Made by a program: the position numbers and the translations under genes | Shown: positions 45,499 through 53,882 of the stretch, one piece after another | Layout: each line of letters begins with the position of its first letter | Position numbering within the stretch: the first letter of the stretch is position 1 | NCBI RefSeq assembly: GCF_002214185.1 | Contig: NZ_CP022161.1 | Coordinates: forward strand, 3,595,767-3,659,766 | Reading direction: 5' to 3' | DNA from: Streptomyces capitiformicae | Lineage (GTDB): Bacteria > Actinomycetota > Actinomycetes > Streptomycetales > Streptomycetaceae | Length of the DNA: 64,000 bases | The notes under the pieces: model-generated | Told to the model about the DNA's origin: nothing | Seen by the model: only the letters and a program-made list of their open reading frames with translations | Database searches by the model: none

Positions 45499-46458
45499 GT
45501 GGTGACCAGGCGGAATGCGGAAGGGGTTGGCGGGGCCACCAACGCGGCGCTGTTCGGGGAGGTGCTACGGCACTACCGCGAGGCGGCGCTGCTGACGCAG
45601 GAGGCGCTGGCGAGGGAGATCCCGTGCGATCGGTCGCAGGTGGCGAAGATCGAGGCGGGGACGAGGGTTCCGAGCGAGCAGTTCGCGAAGCGGTGCGACG
45701 AAGTTCTGGATACGGGTGGGGTGTTGACCCGGATGTGGAGGAAGATCGACTGGTATCCGGAAGTCGAGCATCCCGACTGGTTCGAGCGCCGCGTCGAGAT
45801 GGAGAAGGTGGCCGTTAGCCTGCGGGAGTACCAAGAGCGGTTCATCCCGGGCTTGTTGCAGACACCTGCCTACATCCGCGCGATGTTCTCCCGGGTCGCC
45901 AAGGGCGATGAACTGGAGGAGCGCATCCGGGCCCGACTGAGCCGCCAGCCTCGATTCCTGTCCGACGACGGCCCGTTGTACGTCGCCGTCCTGGACGAGA
46001 GCTGCCTGCGGAACGGCGTGGGGAACCCTGAGATCATGCGTGACCAGTGCGCACACCTACTAGGCGTCGGACAGCAGCCCAACGTCCGTATTCAAGTGGT
46101 GCCTTCGAGCATCTACGGGCTCCTGCGCCCCAGGCACTCCATGTCTCTGATCGAACTACCTGGCGAACGGTGGATCTACCACGAATCGCTGGAATATGGC
46201 TATCTCAACAACGATCCGACGCTCTACGCCCGTTATAGCCGAACCTATGATGTGCTCAGGGCGGACATCCCGTCAGCCCGAGAGTCCGCCGCTCTGATCA
46301 GCGACGTGATGAAGGGGTACGAGCATCATGCACAGGAACGAGCTGAGCGCGGCAATCTGGATCAAGAGCAGCTACAGCGAGGACAACGGCGGCAACTGCA
46401 TCGAAATCGCCCCCGCTATCCCCAACGTCGTCCCCGTCCGCGACAGCAAGAACCCTGA
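45499..46458 (+). CDS. XRE helix-turn-helix regulator with DUF5753 domain
   Basis: About 319 residues from the GTG at 45499 (GAGGGG upstream; GTG at 45502 equally possible). HTH: FGEVLRHYREAALLTQEALAREIPCDRSQVAKIEAG. DUF5753: PGLLQTPAYIRAMF, then RIQVVPSSIYGLLRP and FIRST-strand-like SLIELPGERWIYHES. The last 44 codons overlap the DUF397 gene in a different frame; they are Arg/Gln-rich and lack the normal end of this family, so a native stop may have been lost. Same WhiJ-like module as at 5106. Confidence 0.85.
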   Translation: MVTRRNAEGVGGATNAALFGEVLRHYREAALLTQEALAREIPCDRSQVAKIEAGTRVPSEQFAKRCDEVLDTGGVLTRMWRKIDWYPEVEHPDWFERRVEMEKVAVSLREYQERFIPGLLQTPAYIRAMFSRVAKGDELEERIRARLSRQPRFLSDDGPLYVAVLDESCLRNGVGNPEIMRDQCAHLLGVGQQPNVRIQVVPSSIYGLLRPRHSMSLIELPGERWIYHESLEYGYLNNDPTLYARYSRTYDVLRADIPSARESAALISDVMKGYEHHAQERAERGNLDQEQLQRGQRRQLHRNRPRYPQRRPRPRQQEP

Positions 46459-46522
46459 CGGCCCGGTACTGGTCATCAACCGTTCCGCCTGGCTGTCGTT
46501 CGTCGCCCAGTTCGGCGCTTGA
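46328..46522 (+). CDS. DUF397 domain protein
   Basis: 64 residues. Full DUF397 pattern: IWIKSSYSEDNGGNCIEIA and VPVRDSKNPDGPVLVINRSAWLSFV. Starts inside the XRE gene in another frame (131-bp overlap). Forms the usual pair with the XRE regulator. Confidence 0.92.
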   Translation: MHRNELSAAIWIKSSYSEDNGGNCIEIAPAIPNVVPVRDSKNPDGPVLVINRSAWLSFVAQFGA

Positions 46523-46596
46523 GTGGGCCTCGAGATGCAGCCCGGGTGAGGGAAGCGCACGATGAGGAAAGTGCCCCCTCCCTGGAGGTGATCAGG

Positions 46597-46992
46597 ATGC
46601 GACGTACGCTCATCGCCGCAGCGGCCCTAGCTCTTCCAATTTCCCTTGCGGGCGCACCGACCGCGGTGGCATCGCACGGCATTTCCACGGCCGCCGCAGT
46701 GAGCTTCGTGACCCAGGGAACCCAGGGACCGGACGACGTATGCAACTACACCGATAGCCGACCGAGCCTTCGCCTCGGGTCATCCGGAGCGGCCGTCCAA
46801 CAAGCCCAGTGCTACCTCAATCAGGCCATAGACGCCGGCCTGGACGAGGACGGAGACTTCGGGCCGGTCACGCAGTCAGCGACAGAAGACTTCCAGCAAT
46901 GTGCCGACATCGTCGTCGACGGGCGCATCGGAGCCCAGACCTGGTCGTTCCTTTCCTTCTGGGCCAACGCGCCAGACGCTCCCTTCTGTTGA
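46597..46992 (+). CDS. Secreted peptidoglycan-binding domain protein
   Basis: 131 residues from the ATG at 46597, which has GGAGGTGAT upstream. Signal peptide at 1-26 (MRRTLIAAAALALPISLAGAP, then TAVASHG). The rest is a PG_binding_1 module: LRLGSSGAAVQQAQCYLNQAIDAGLDEDGDFGPVTQSATEDFQQCADIVVDGRIGAQTW. No catalytic domain is attached; four Cys residues may form disulfides. Likely binds the cell wall. It has no obvious link to the preceding DUF397 gene. Confidence 0.88.
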   Translation: MRRTLIAAAALALPISLAGAPTAVASHGISTAAAVSFVTQGTQGPDDVCNYTDSRPSLRLGSSGAAVQQAQCYLNQAIDAGLDEDGDFGPVTQSATEDFQQCADIVVDGRIGAQTWSFLSFWANAPDAPFC

Positions 46993-46999
46993 CGGTGTC

Positions 47000-47180
47000 T
47001 CACGGCAGCTGCCCCGCCTTGTTCACCACCGCTCGCTCGGTGATGGCCTTGGACGTGAGGACGGTGCCGTCCTTCACCGGCGGACAGGTCGACCCGGTGC
47101 GCTCCGGTGCCTGCTTGCCGGTCGGCTTGACCGGGCGCGCAAGGCACTCCGGTTCCCGATGTCCCCCTGGTTCGTCTCCA
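47000..47180 (-). pseudogene. Possible gene remnant
   Basis: Read on the minus strand, a frame ending at TGA 47000-47002 gives plausible protein (PECLARPVKPTGKQAPERTG, then STCPPVKDGTVLTSKAITER and a last segment ending NKAGQLP) but has no ATG, GTG or TTG start before VKDG and is closed by an upstream stop near 47222. The composition suggests the 3' end of a secreted protein gene that lost its 5' part. The remainder of the 300-bp gap 46993-47292 holds only the hairpin at 47203-47248. Confidence 0.25.
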
Positions 47181-47202
47181 CGTCCTCCCCCTGTCCGTAC
47201 GA

Positions 47203-47248
47203 CGAAGGCCGGTTCCCGTGACGCACGTCACAAGGAAATCGGCCTTCG
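47203..47248 (-). terminator. Nested hairpin after ccsB
   Basis: Outer arms CGAAGGCCG (47203-47211) and CGGCCTTCG (47240-47248) enclose a perfect GTGACG-CA-CGTCAC stem (47218-47231). It lies 45 bp beyond the ccsB stop codon and probably ends the cytochrome operon. Confidence 0.65.
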
Positions 47249-47292
47249 GTGTACGGAGGTTGTACGGGAGGCGGGAACCGGGAAGCGGACCT

Positions 47293-48414
47293 TCAGACTC
47301 CGACGGACTGCAGTACGGCCAGGCCCACATCCGCGTAGGAGTGCTTGCCGGTGACGAGGATGTTCACGCCGTAGTAGTTCCACAGCCAGGAGACGAACGC
47401 GGCGATCGCGATGTACGCGGCCTTGCGGCCCTTCCAGCCGACGGTGGCGCGGGCGTGCAGATAGGCGGCGTAGAACACCCAGGTGATGAACGACCAGGTC
47501 TCCTTGGGGTCCCAGCCCCAGTAGCGGCCCCACGCGTCGCCCGCCCAGATCGCGCCCGCGATGATCGTGAACGTCCACAGCGGGAAGACGGCGGCGTTGA
47601 CGCGGTACGAGAACTTGTCGAGCGACGCGGAGGACGGGAGCCGCTCCATGACGGAGGTCGCGAAGTGGCCGGGGCGGCCGCCGCTCGCGAGCTTGCTCTC
47701 GTAGGAGTCCTTGAACAGGTACAGGATCGTGCCGACCGCGCCCACGTAGAAGACGGCGCCGCAGAAGATCGCGGTGGAGACGTGGATGTACAGCCAGTAC
47801 GAGTGGAGGGCGGGAACCAACTGGTCGCTGGCGGTGTACAAGACAGTGACGGCGAGACCGAGATCGAGGAGGACCGTGGTGATCAGCGGCAGGCCCAGCC
47901 AGCGCACGTTCTTCTTCAGCGCGAGCAGCGCGAGGTACACCCCGACGGCCACGGTGGAGAAGGTGATGTTGAACTCGTACATGTTGCCCCACGGCGCCCG
48001 CTGCACCGAGAGCGCCCGCGTGAGCACACCGCCGAACTCGATGGCGAAGGCCAGCACGGTGAGGGACACGGCGATACGGCCGTAGAGGTCGCCCTGCTCG
48101 TCCCCGCCGTGCGCCCCGGGCCCGTCCGGCACGTCCCGAGCCCCGGCGGCGGCCCGCACGACCACCTTCGGCCGCTCCAGCACGGAGGTGCCCCCGGCTG
48201 ACTTCACGGTCACCGCGGGCGCGTCCGCCTTCTTGCCGGCGCCCTTCGCGTCGGCGGTCAGCGCGGCAGCGGTACGCCCGACCTTGCTGCGGCTACCGAA
48301 GAGCCACTCGGTGATGTACGCGAAGAAGGCCAAGGTGTAGACGGCCATCGCGGAGTAGATCAGCGTGTTGCTGATACTCGCGAGGTTCTCGTTGGTAGCG
48401 GCGGCGAGAGTCAC
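47293..48414 (-). CDS. ccsB: Cytochrome c maturation protein CcsB (CcsA/ResC family)
   Basis: 373 residues, about eight membrane helices. The haem-handling WWD-type motif is WGRYWGWDPKETWSFITW in the C-terminal half, and conserved His residues lie in LHSYWLYIHVSTAIF and HARATVGW. Together with ResB it forms the system II complex that exports haem and attaches it to c-type cytochromes outside the membrane. The ATG overlaps the resB stop (ATGA). An insertion of about 60 residues follows the first helix, common in actinomycete copies. Confidence 0.95.
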   Translation of the reverse strand: MTLAAATNENLASISNTLIYSAMAVYTLAFFAYITEWLFGSRSKVGRTAAALTADAKGAGKKADAPAVTVKSAGGTSVLERPKVVVRAAAGARDVPDGPGAHGGDEQGDLYGRIAVSLTVLAFAIEFGGVLTRALSVQRAPWGNMYEFNITFSTVAVGVYLALLALKKNVRWLGLPLITTVLLDLGLAVTVLYTASDQLVPALHSYWLYIHVSTAIFCGAVFYVGAVGTILYLFKDSYESKLASGGRPGHFATSVMERLPSSASLDKFSYRVNAAVFPLWTFTIIAGAIWAGDAWGRYWGWDPKETWSFITWVFYAAYLHARATVGWKGRKAAYIAIAAFVSWLWNYYGVNILVTGKHSYADVGLAVLQSVGV

Positions 48415-50186
48415 TTCTCAGCCCCTTCGGTCTCGGAGTCCTGCGTAGCTGCGGGCAGTCGTGCCGCTGGGGCGGCCCTGGTGGGCGCAGCGGCACCCGG
48501 CGAGCGCCGGTCAGCGTCATCGCCCTCAACCTCAACCTCAACCTCAGCCTCGGCAGCAGTTGGAGCCTCGTCATGGATCACCGCAGCAAGGTCGCCCAGT
48601 TCCTCCGGCACCTTCGCCGACTCACTGCGCCCGAGGCCCGCCATCTCGACGACGGTGACGCCATCGGGGCCGGTGGCCGCCCGCACCCACACCCGGCGCC
48701 GCTGGATGAACAGGGACCCGGCGAGACCGAGGATCGCGGTGATCGCCCCCGCGAGCGCCCAGCCGCTGCCGGGCTGCTGGGTGACCTGGAAGCCGGCCCA
48801 CTCCTTGACCCCGTTGAACGTGATGGTGCCCGCCCCGTTCGGCAGCGTCATGGACTCGCCGATCTCCAGGTTCTCCCGCACCTGCGCGCCCTTGGAGTCC
48901 CGGAACGCCTTCAGCTTCGACTTGTCGAGCTGGTACACGCTCTGCGGCAGCCCTGCGTTGACCCGCAGATCACCGTGGTACGGCGTGAGGTTCAGCCGCG
49001 GGTTCAGCAGCGCGGGGAACTGCGAGACGACCGCGGAGTCCTCGCCGCCGTACGTCGGGAGGAAGAACGCCTGGATACCGAGCTGGTCCCACTTGCCCTT
49101 GCCGTCGCGGTAGCCGTCCATCACCTTGATCGCGCCGGTGGAGGTGACATTGGCGTCCAGCGGCAGCAACGGCACCGCGTCCTCGAAGACGACCTTGCCC
49201 CTGCCGTCCTTGATGGTGATGACGGGCGCGTAGCCGTGGCTGACGAGATAGACCTTGGAGTCCTCGATCTCCAGCGGCTTGTTGACCTCGATCTTGGTGG
49301 CCTTCTCCGCGCCGTCCGCGCCGACGGCGTAGTCGACGGTCGCCTCGTAGATCCGCGGGGTGCCCTTGTTCGGGCCGGTCGTCTCGTACGTGCCCCGGAA
49401 GTTCTTGAGGTCGAAGCTGAACGGGTTGAGGTCGTCGGCGGCGAAGAGGTTGCCGGACTTGAAGTCGTCGTACTGGGGCAGGACGTTGGAGAAGCCGTCG
49501 CCCTCGACGATCAGCTTGTTCCCCTCGGACTTGAAGAGCTGGCCCCAGGCGAAGGCGATGAGCATCACGATCAGGGCGAGGTGGAAGGCGAGGTTGCCGG
49601 CCTCCCGCAGATAGCCCTTCTCGGCGGCCACCGCGTCCCCGGAGACATGCGCGCGGAACCGGCGCCGCTTCAGCGCCTTCAGCGCGACCTCGCGGACCTG
49701 CTCCGCAGTGGCCTCCGTGCGCCAGGTCGCGTACGCGGGCATACGCGTCAGCCGCTTCGGCGCCCCCGGCGGGCGGCCGCGGAGCTGGCCGACGAACTGC
49801 CAGGTGCGGGGCACGATGCAGCCGATGAGCGAGATGAACAGCAGGATGTAGATCGCGGAGAACCACACCGAGCTGTAGACGTGGAACAGCCCGAGCTTCT
49901 CGTAGATCGGCCCCAGCGTGTCGTGCCGCTCCATGAAGTCGGCCACCCGGGTCTCGTCCTGCCCGCTCTGCGGGATCAGCGATCCGGGGATCGCCGCGAG
50001 CGACAACAGGAAGAGCAGCAGCAGCGCGACCCGCATGGAGGTCAGCTGCCGCCAGAACCAGCGGGCCCAGCCGATCACCCCCAGCTGGGGCATGGTGAGA
50101 GCGTCCTCCTGCGGGGCGGTGGAAAGCCTCGAGCCGACGACGTCGAGTTCGCTGTCGTCGCGCTTGCCGGAGTCGGTCGTCGTCAT
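48411..50186 (-). CDS. resB: Cytochrome c biogenesis protein ResB (CcsB-partner)
   Basis: 591 residues. Membrane segments near 40-62 (RVALLLLFLLSLAAIPGSLIP), 100-125 (SVWFSAIYILLFISLIGCIVPR), about 205-222 and 480-500; between the third and fourth lies a large extracytoplasmic domain. RMPAYATWR and the VSHGYAPVITIKDGRG region are typical of ResB. The terminal 70 residues are Ala/Glu-rich and low in complexity. Works with CcsB in system II haem ligation. Confidence 0.94.
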   Translation of the reverse strand: MTTTDSGKRDDSELDVVGSRLSTAPQEDALTMPQLGVIGWARWFWRQLTSMRVALLLLFLLSLAAIPGSLIPQSGQDETRVADFMERHDTLGPIYEKLGLFHVYSSVWFSAIYILLFISLIGCIVPRTWQFVGQLRGRPPGAPKRLTRMPAYATWRTEATAEQVREVALKALKRRRFRAHVSGDAVAAEKGYLREAGNLAFHLALIVMLIAFAWGQLFKSEGNKLIVEGDGFSNVLPQYDDFKSGNLFAADDLNPFSFDLKNFRGTYETTGPNKGTPRIYEATVDYAVGADGAEKATKIEVNKPLEIEDSKVYLVSHGYAPVITIKDGRGKVVFEDAVPLLPLDANVTSTGAIKVMDGYRDGKGKWDQLGIQAFFLPTYGGEDSAVVSQFPALLNPRLNLTPYHGDLRVNAGLPQSVYQLDKSKLKAFRDSKGAQVRENLEIGESMTLPNGAGTITFNGVKEWAGFQVTQQPGSGWALAGAITAILGLAGSLFIQRRRVWVRAATGPDGVTVVEMAGLGRSESAKVPEELGDLAAVIHDEAPTAAEAEVEVEVEGDDADRRSPGAAAPTRAAPAARLPAATQDSETEGAEK

Positions 50187-50190
50187 TGGC

Positions 50191-50982
50191 TCAGATCCCA
50201 GGGGTGAAGCCGGTGGACCAGACCTGCATCTCCTGCACGATGCGGTCCCAGGCGCCGGTCAGCATCAGCAGTCCGATGGTGATCATCATGCCGCCGCCGA
50301 TGCGCAGCACCCACGCGTAGTGCCGCTTGACCCAGGCGAAGGCGCCGAGCGCCCTGCGGAAGGCCACCGCGGCGAGCACGAAGGGCAGGCCCAGCCCCAG
50401 ACAGTACGCCACCATCAGCAGCGCGCCGCGAACGGCACTGGCCTCGCTGAGGGCAAGGGCGTTCACGGCGGCGAGGGTCGGGCCGATGCACGGCACCCAG
50501 CCAATGCCGAAGAGCGCGCCGAGCACCGGCGCGCCGACGAGCCCGGTGGCCGGCTTGGTGTGGAAGCGGAACTCGCGCTGCGTGAGCCAGGGCATCAGCC
50601 CCATGAAGAACAGGCCCATGACGACCATGAGCACGCCCAGCACCCGGGTCAGCACCTTCTGGTGCTCCAGCAGCGTCGTCCCGAAGTACCCGAAGAGCGC
50701 CCCGCTGGAGACGAACACCACGGTGAACCCGAGCACGAACAGCCCGGCCCCGGCGACCATCCGCCCCCGCCGGGCGTCGGCCAGATCGGTGCCGCCGACG
50801 CCCGTGACGTACGACAGATAGCCGGGCACGAGGGGCAGGACGCACGGCGAGAAGAAGGAGACCAGCCCGCCGAGCACGGCGACCGGCACGGCGAGGAGCA
50901 GGGCCCCGCTGGAGACGGTCGAGGTGAGGTCTGCGGCGCTGGTGATCATGTCGGTGCGGGTCAGCGACGCGGCGGCGGGCAC
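50191..50982 (-). CDS. ccdA: Thiol-disulfide transporter CcdA
   Basis: 263 residues from the GTG at 50982; an ATG at 50949 is a possible alternative. Six helices with the two redox cysteines in conserved loops FFSPCVLPLVPGYLSY and GIGWVPCIGPTLAAV. CcdA moves reducing power across the membrane to extracytoplasmic thioredoxins, here TlpA just upstream, keeping apocytochrome thiols reduced. Starts 1 bp after the tlpA stop and 4 bp before resB. Confidence 0.95.
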   Translation of the reverse strand: MPAAASLTRTDMITSAADLTSTVSSGALLLAVPVAVLGGLVSFFSPCVLPLVPGYLSYVTGVGGTDLADARRGRMVAGAGLFVLGFTVVFVSSGALFGYFGTTLLEHQKVLTRVLGVLMVVMGLFFMGLMPWLTQREFRFHTKPATGLVGAPVLGALFGIGWVPCIGPTLAAVNALALSEASAVRGALLMVAYCLGLGLPFVLAAVAFRRALGAFAWVKRHYAWVLRIGGGMMITIGLLMLTGAWDRIVQEMQVWSTGFTPGI

Positions 50983-50983
50983 G

Positions 50984-51586
50984 TCACTTCTCCGCGAGGA
51001 TCGGCTTGAGCATCTTGCGCAGCAGTTCCTCGGTGAGCGGCTTCTGGGCCCGCGCCGCGAGCTTGCCCTCCCGGTCGACGACGATCGTGGAGGGGATCAG
51101 CTGCGGGTTGAGCGTGCCCTTCTCGAAGCGCAGCAGCAGCTTGCCGGTCGGGTCGTACAGGCTCGGATAGGTGACCTTGAACTCTTCCTCGAAGGCCTGT
51201 GCGGGGCGGGTGCTGGTGTCACGCGTGTTGATGCCGACGAACTGCACGTCCTGGCCGGCGAGGTCCTTGGAGACCTTGACGAAGTTGGCCGCCTCCGCAC
51301 GGCACGGCGGGCACCAGGAGCCCCACACGTTCAGGACGACGATCTTGCCCTGGTAGGCGGAGGCCACATCGAGTTCGTCGCCGTGGATGGTCTTGCCGGA
51401 GAGCTTGGGCGCGGTGTCCCGCTCCCCCTTCTTCACGGTCGCGATCCCGTCGGAGCCGGCGACGAAGCCGGTACCGCCACCACCGCCCTGGATGCCCCCG
51501 CCCGAACAGGCGGACAACACCAGCGCCAGGGCCGAGACCCCGGCGGAGAGCAAAGCGGCACGACTACGGCTCGTACGGACACTCAT
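50984..51586 (-). CDS. Thioredoxin-like lipoprotein (TlpA/ResA family)
   Basis: 200 residues from the ATG at 51586 (MSVRTSRSRAALL). Lipobox LSAC at about residues 24-27 marks a lipoprotein anchored outside the membrane. The active site is WCPPCR in NVWGSWCPPCRAEAANFVKV, and PSTIVVDREGKLAAR contains the cis-Pro region of the fold. In the system II pathway ResA reduces the CXXCH cysteines of apocytochrome c. Confidence 0.94.
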   Translation of the reverse strand: MSVRTSRSRAALLSAGVSALALVLSACSGGGIQGGGGGTGFVAGSDGIATVKKGERDTAPKLSGKTIHGDELDVASAYQGKIVVLNVWGSWCPPCRAEAANFVKVSKDLAGQDVQFVGINTRDTSTRPAQAFEEEFKVTYPSLYDPTGKLLLRFEKGTLNPQLIPSTIVVDREGKLAARAQKPLTEELLRKMLKPILAEK

Positions 51587-51651
51587 GTGAAAAGTTTCGC
51601 ATGCCCGTTTCACGGACTTGCGGCGGGGTCAACGGCCCACTGATGACCAGG

Positions 51652-52944
51652 TCAGGCCGCCGAACCGGCCCTCAGGAACTGCTTCCAGCCGCCCGTCGGC
51701 TGCTGGCCGACGCCGAGGGTCTGGAGTTTGGCGAGGACGTCCGGCTGCTGCGCGTCCATCCAGTCCACGAACTGGCGGAAGGACACGATCCGTATGTCCC
51801 CGTCCCTGGCCTTCTCCTTCGCGCGGGCGATGTGCTTGAGGGCCTCCTCGACGGCGTCCATGTAGACCCCGCCGTTCCACTCCTCGAAGTGGTTGCCTAT
51901 GAACAGCGGCGCCCGGTTCGTCTCGTACGCGCGCTGGAACCCGGCGACGTACGCGCCGGCGGCCTGGGTGCGGTAGGCCGGGTAGTTGGCGGGCGGGGCC
52001 TGGGTGGAGTTCTGGGACTGGTTGAACATGATGTTGTAGTCCATCGACAGGACCTCGAAGCCACGGCCCGGGAACGGGATGGACTGCAACGGCAGGTCCC
52101 ACACCCCCTGCTTCTTGCGCGGCCAGACCTGAAGGCCGCCGGGCGAGGAGGAGTCATAGCGCCAGCCGAGCTCGCGCGCGGTCGGCAGCAGGTTCTCCTG
52201 CCCGAGCAGGCACGGCGTCCGCCCGCCGATGAGTTCCTTGTCGTAGTCGAAGGGCAGCGGGTCGATGTCCGTCCAGCCGCTGTTGGTCTTCCACTCCTTC
52301 ACGAACGCCTTCGCCTGGTCGATCTCGCTGCGCCACTGCTTGGGCGTCCAGTTCTTGACCGAGCCGAAACTCTCGCCGCAGAAATGCCCGTTGAAGTGCG
52401 TGCCTATCTCGTGGCCGTCCAGCCAGGCCGTCCGCAGATGCCCGAGCGTCGACTTGATGTGCTCGTCCGTCAGATAACCGATGTCGGAGGCGCCGGGCGC
52501 GTTGTTCGGCGGAAGGTACGTGCGCTTTTTCGACTCGGGGAGGAGATAGATCCCGGAGAGAAAGAACGTCATATGGGCCTCGTGCTCGCGCCCCAGCTTC
52601 AGGAACCGCTCGAAAAGCCCGTTCCCGACATCTCCGGCCCCGTCCCAGGAGAACACCACGAACTGCGGCGGCGTCTCCCCCGCCTCCAACGCCTTCGGCT
52701 TCCCCGGCTGGTTCGGCTGCTTCCCGGTGTTCGCGGTCGACCCGTCGCCCAGCGGCTTCACGGTGTTCTTCTTCTCACCGCCGCCCCCGGACCCGCCCTT
52801 ACCCGAGCCCGAGCCCGAGCCGCCGGACCGCCCGGACCCACCACCGCTGCCGAGCCCCGTACCGCACCCGGCGAGCCCCAGCGTGGCCGCGGCGCCCACA
52901 CCGGCACCGAGTCCGATCATTCCCCTACGAGATATTTCGCGCAC
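51652..52944 (-). CDS. Secreted lipoprotein with polysaccharide-deacetylase-like fold
   Basis: 430 residues. The N-terminus MREISRRGMIGLGAGVGAAA has a twin-arginine-like SRRG and a lipobox LAGC at about 24-27, then a Gly/Ser-rich linker. The main domain shows deacetylase-like elements: PQFVVFSWDGAGD (first strand and Asp), AHMTFFLSGIYLL, and GHEIGTHFNGHF, where the H-x3-H arrangement resembles the metal-binding motif 2 of NodB enzymes. The usual catalytic details are not complete, so activity is uncertain. It lies upstream of tlpA on the same strand and could be part of that transcript. Confidence 0.8.
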   Translation of the reverse strand: MREISRRGMIGLGAGVGAAATLGLAGCGTGLGSGGGSGRSGGSGSGSGKGGSGGGGEKKNTVKPLGDGSTANTGKQPNQPGKPKALEAGETPPQFVVFSWDGAGDVGNGLFERFLKLGREHEAHMTFFLSGIYLLPESKKRTYLPPNNAPGASDIGYLTDEHIKSTLGHLRTAWLDGHEIGTHFNGHFCGESFGSVKNWTPKQWRSEIDQAKAFVKEWKTNSGWTDIDPLPFDYDKELIGGRTPCLLGQENLLPTARELGWRYDSSSPGGLQVWPRKKQGVWDLPLQSIPFPGRGFEVLSMDYNIMFNQSQNSTQAPPANYPAYRTQAAGAYVAGFQRAYETNRAPLFIGNHFEEWNGGVYMDAVEEALKHIARAKEKARDGDIRIVSFRQFVDWMDAQQPDVLAKLQTLGVGQQPTGGWKQFLRAGSAA

Positions 52945-53138
52945 TGCGCCCCCTAGGTCAGTTCACACCCCACTTGGGGTGAAGCACACCGTTTTAGAGG
53001 CCGCGGGAAACGCGCGGGTTCCGTCGATCTAGCACATATTTAAGAGACTTTGCCTTTATTACACCGAGATGCCATTCCTCGTACGCTTTGTGACGGGGCG
53101 TACACGGGCGGGGCGAGCGTAGACATTGAACACGCCAA

Positions 53139-53171
53139 GGGCCGTACGTCTGTAAGAGAGACGTACGGCCC
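53139..53171 (-). terminator. Perfect 13-bp stem-loop after the phosphatase gene
   Basis: GGGCCGTACGTCT (53139-53151) and AGACGTACGGCCC (53159-53171) with a 7-nt loop, 36 bp beyond the stop codon. The 263-bp gap then becomes AT-rich (around 53030-53070), where the promoter of the lipoprotein gene probably lies. Confidence 0.85.
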
Positions 53172-53207
53172 GAGCGGTTCCTGAACCCGGCACGCCAAGC
53201 GGAGCGC

Positions 53208-53882
53208 TCACGCGCCGAAGGCCTTGTCCTTGCCCTTCACCGGCTTGGCGCCCGCCAGGAGATGCGGCGGTACGAGATCCCGTGCCGGCTCGCTGTACCC
53301 CACCGACACGATCTTGTCGCCCTGGTACGTGAAGGTCGTCAACGACGCGAGCGTGCACTGCCGTCGCCGGGGGTCGTGCCAGAGGCGCCGCTTCTCGACG
53401 TACGACCGGACGATCCAGATCGGCAGCTGGTGCGAGACGAGCACGGCCTCATGCCCCCGCGCCGCGTCCTTCGCGGCGTCGAGCGCCCCCATCATCCGGA
53501 CGACCTGGTCGACATACGGCTCACCCCACGAGGGCCTGAAGGGGTTGACGAGGTGCTTCCAGTTCTCCGGCCGCTTCAGCGCGCCGTCGCCGACGCCGAA
53601 GGTCTTGCCCTGGAACACGTTGTCGGCCTCGATGAGCCGCGCGTCGGTCGCGAGGTCCAGCCCGTGCGCCTTGGCGATCGGCGTCGCCGTCTCCTGCGCC
53701 CGCTCCAGCGGGGACGCCACGACGTACGTCACGTCGCGGGAGGCGACGTGGTCGGCGACCCGGTCGGCCATGCGCCGCCCGAGTTCGGAGAGGTGGTAGC
53801 CGGCGAGGCGCCCGTAGAGAATCCCGTCCGGGTTGGCGACCTCACCGTGCCGCATCAGGTGGACGACTGTGATGTCACTCAT
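53208..53882 (-). CDS. Histidine phosphatase (phosphoglycerate-mutase-like) family protein
   Basis: 224 residues from the ATG at 53882, which overlaps the hemL stop (ATGA). The RHG motif is in [10 protein letters not shown] (residue about 10), with the second His in [18 protein letters not shown]. Key Arg/Glu residues appear in [14 protein letters not shown]. Dephosphorylates small molecules or proteins; substrate unknown. Co-operonic with hemL. Confidence 0.93.
   Translation of the reverse strand: MSDITVVHLMRHGEVANPDGILYGRLAGYHLSELGRRMADRVADHVASRDVTYVVASPLERAQETATPIAKAHGLDLATDARLIEADNVFQGKTFGVGDGALKRPENWKHLVNPFRPSWGEPYVDQVVRMMGALDAAKDAARGHEAVLVSHQLPIWIVRSYVEKRRLWHDPRRRQCTLASLTTFTYQGDKIVSVGYSEPARDLVPPHLLAGAKPVKGKDKAFGA

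Noticed and set aside
46821..47330. 169-codon minus-strand frame
   Set aside because: It is not in the frame that gives protein-like sequence at 47000-47180 and looks like chance coding.
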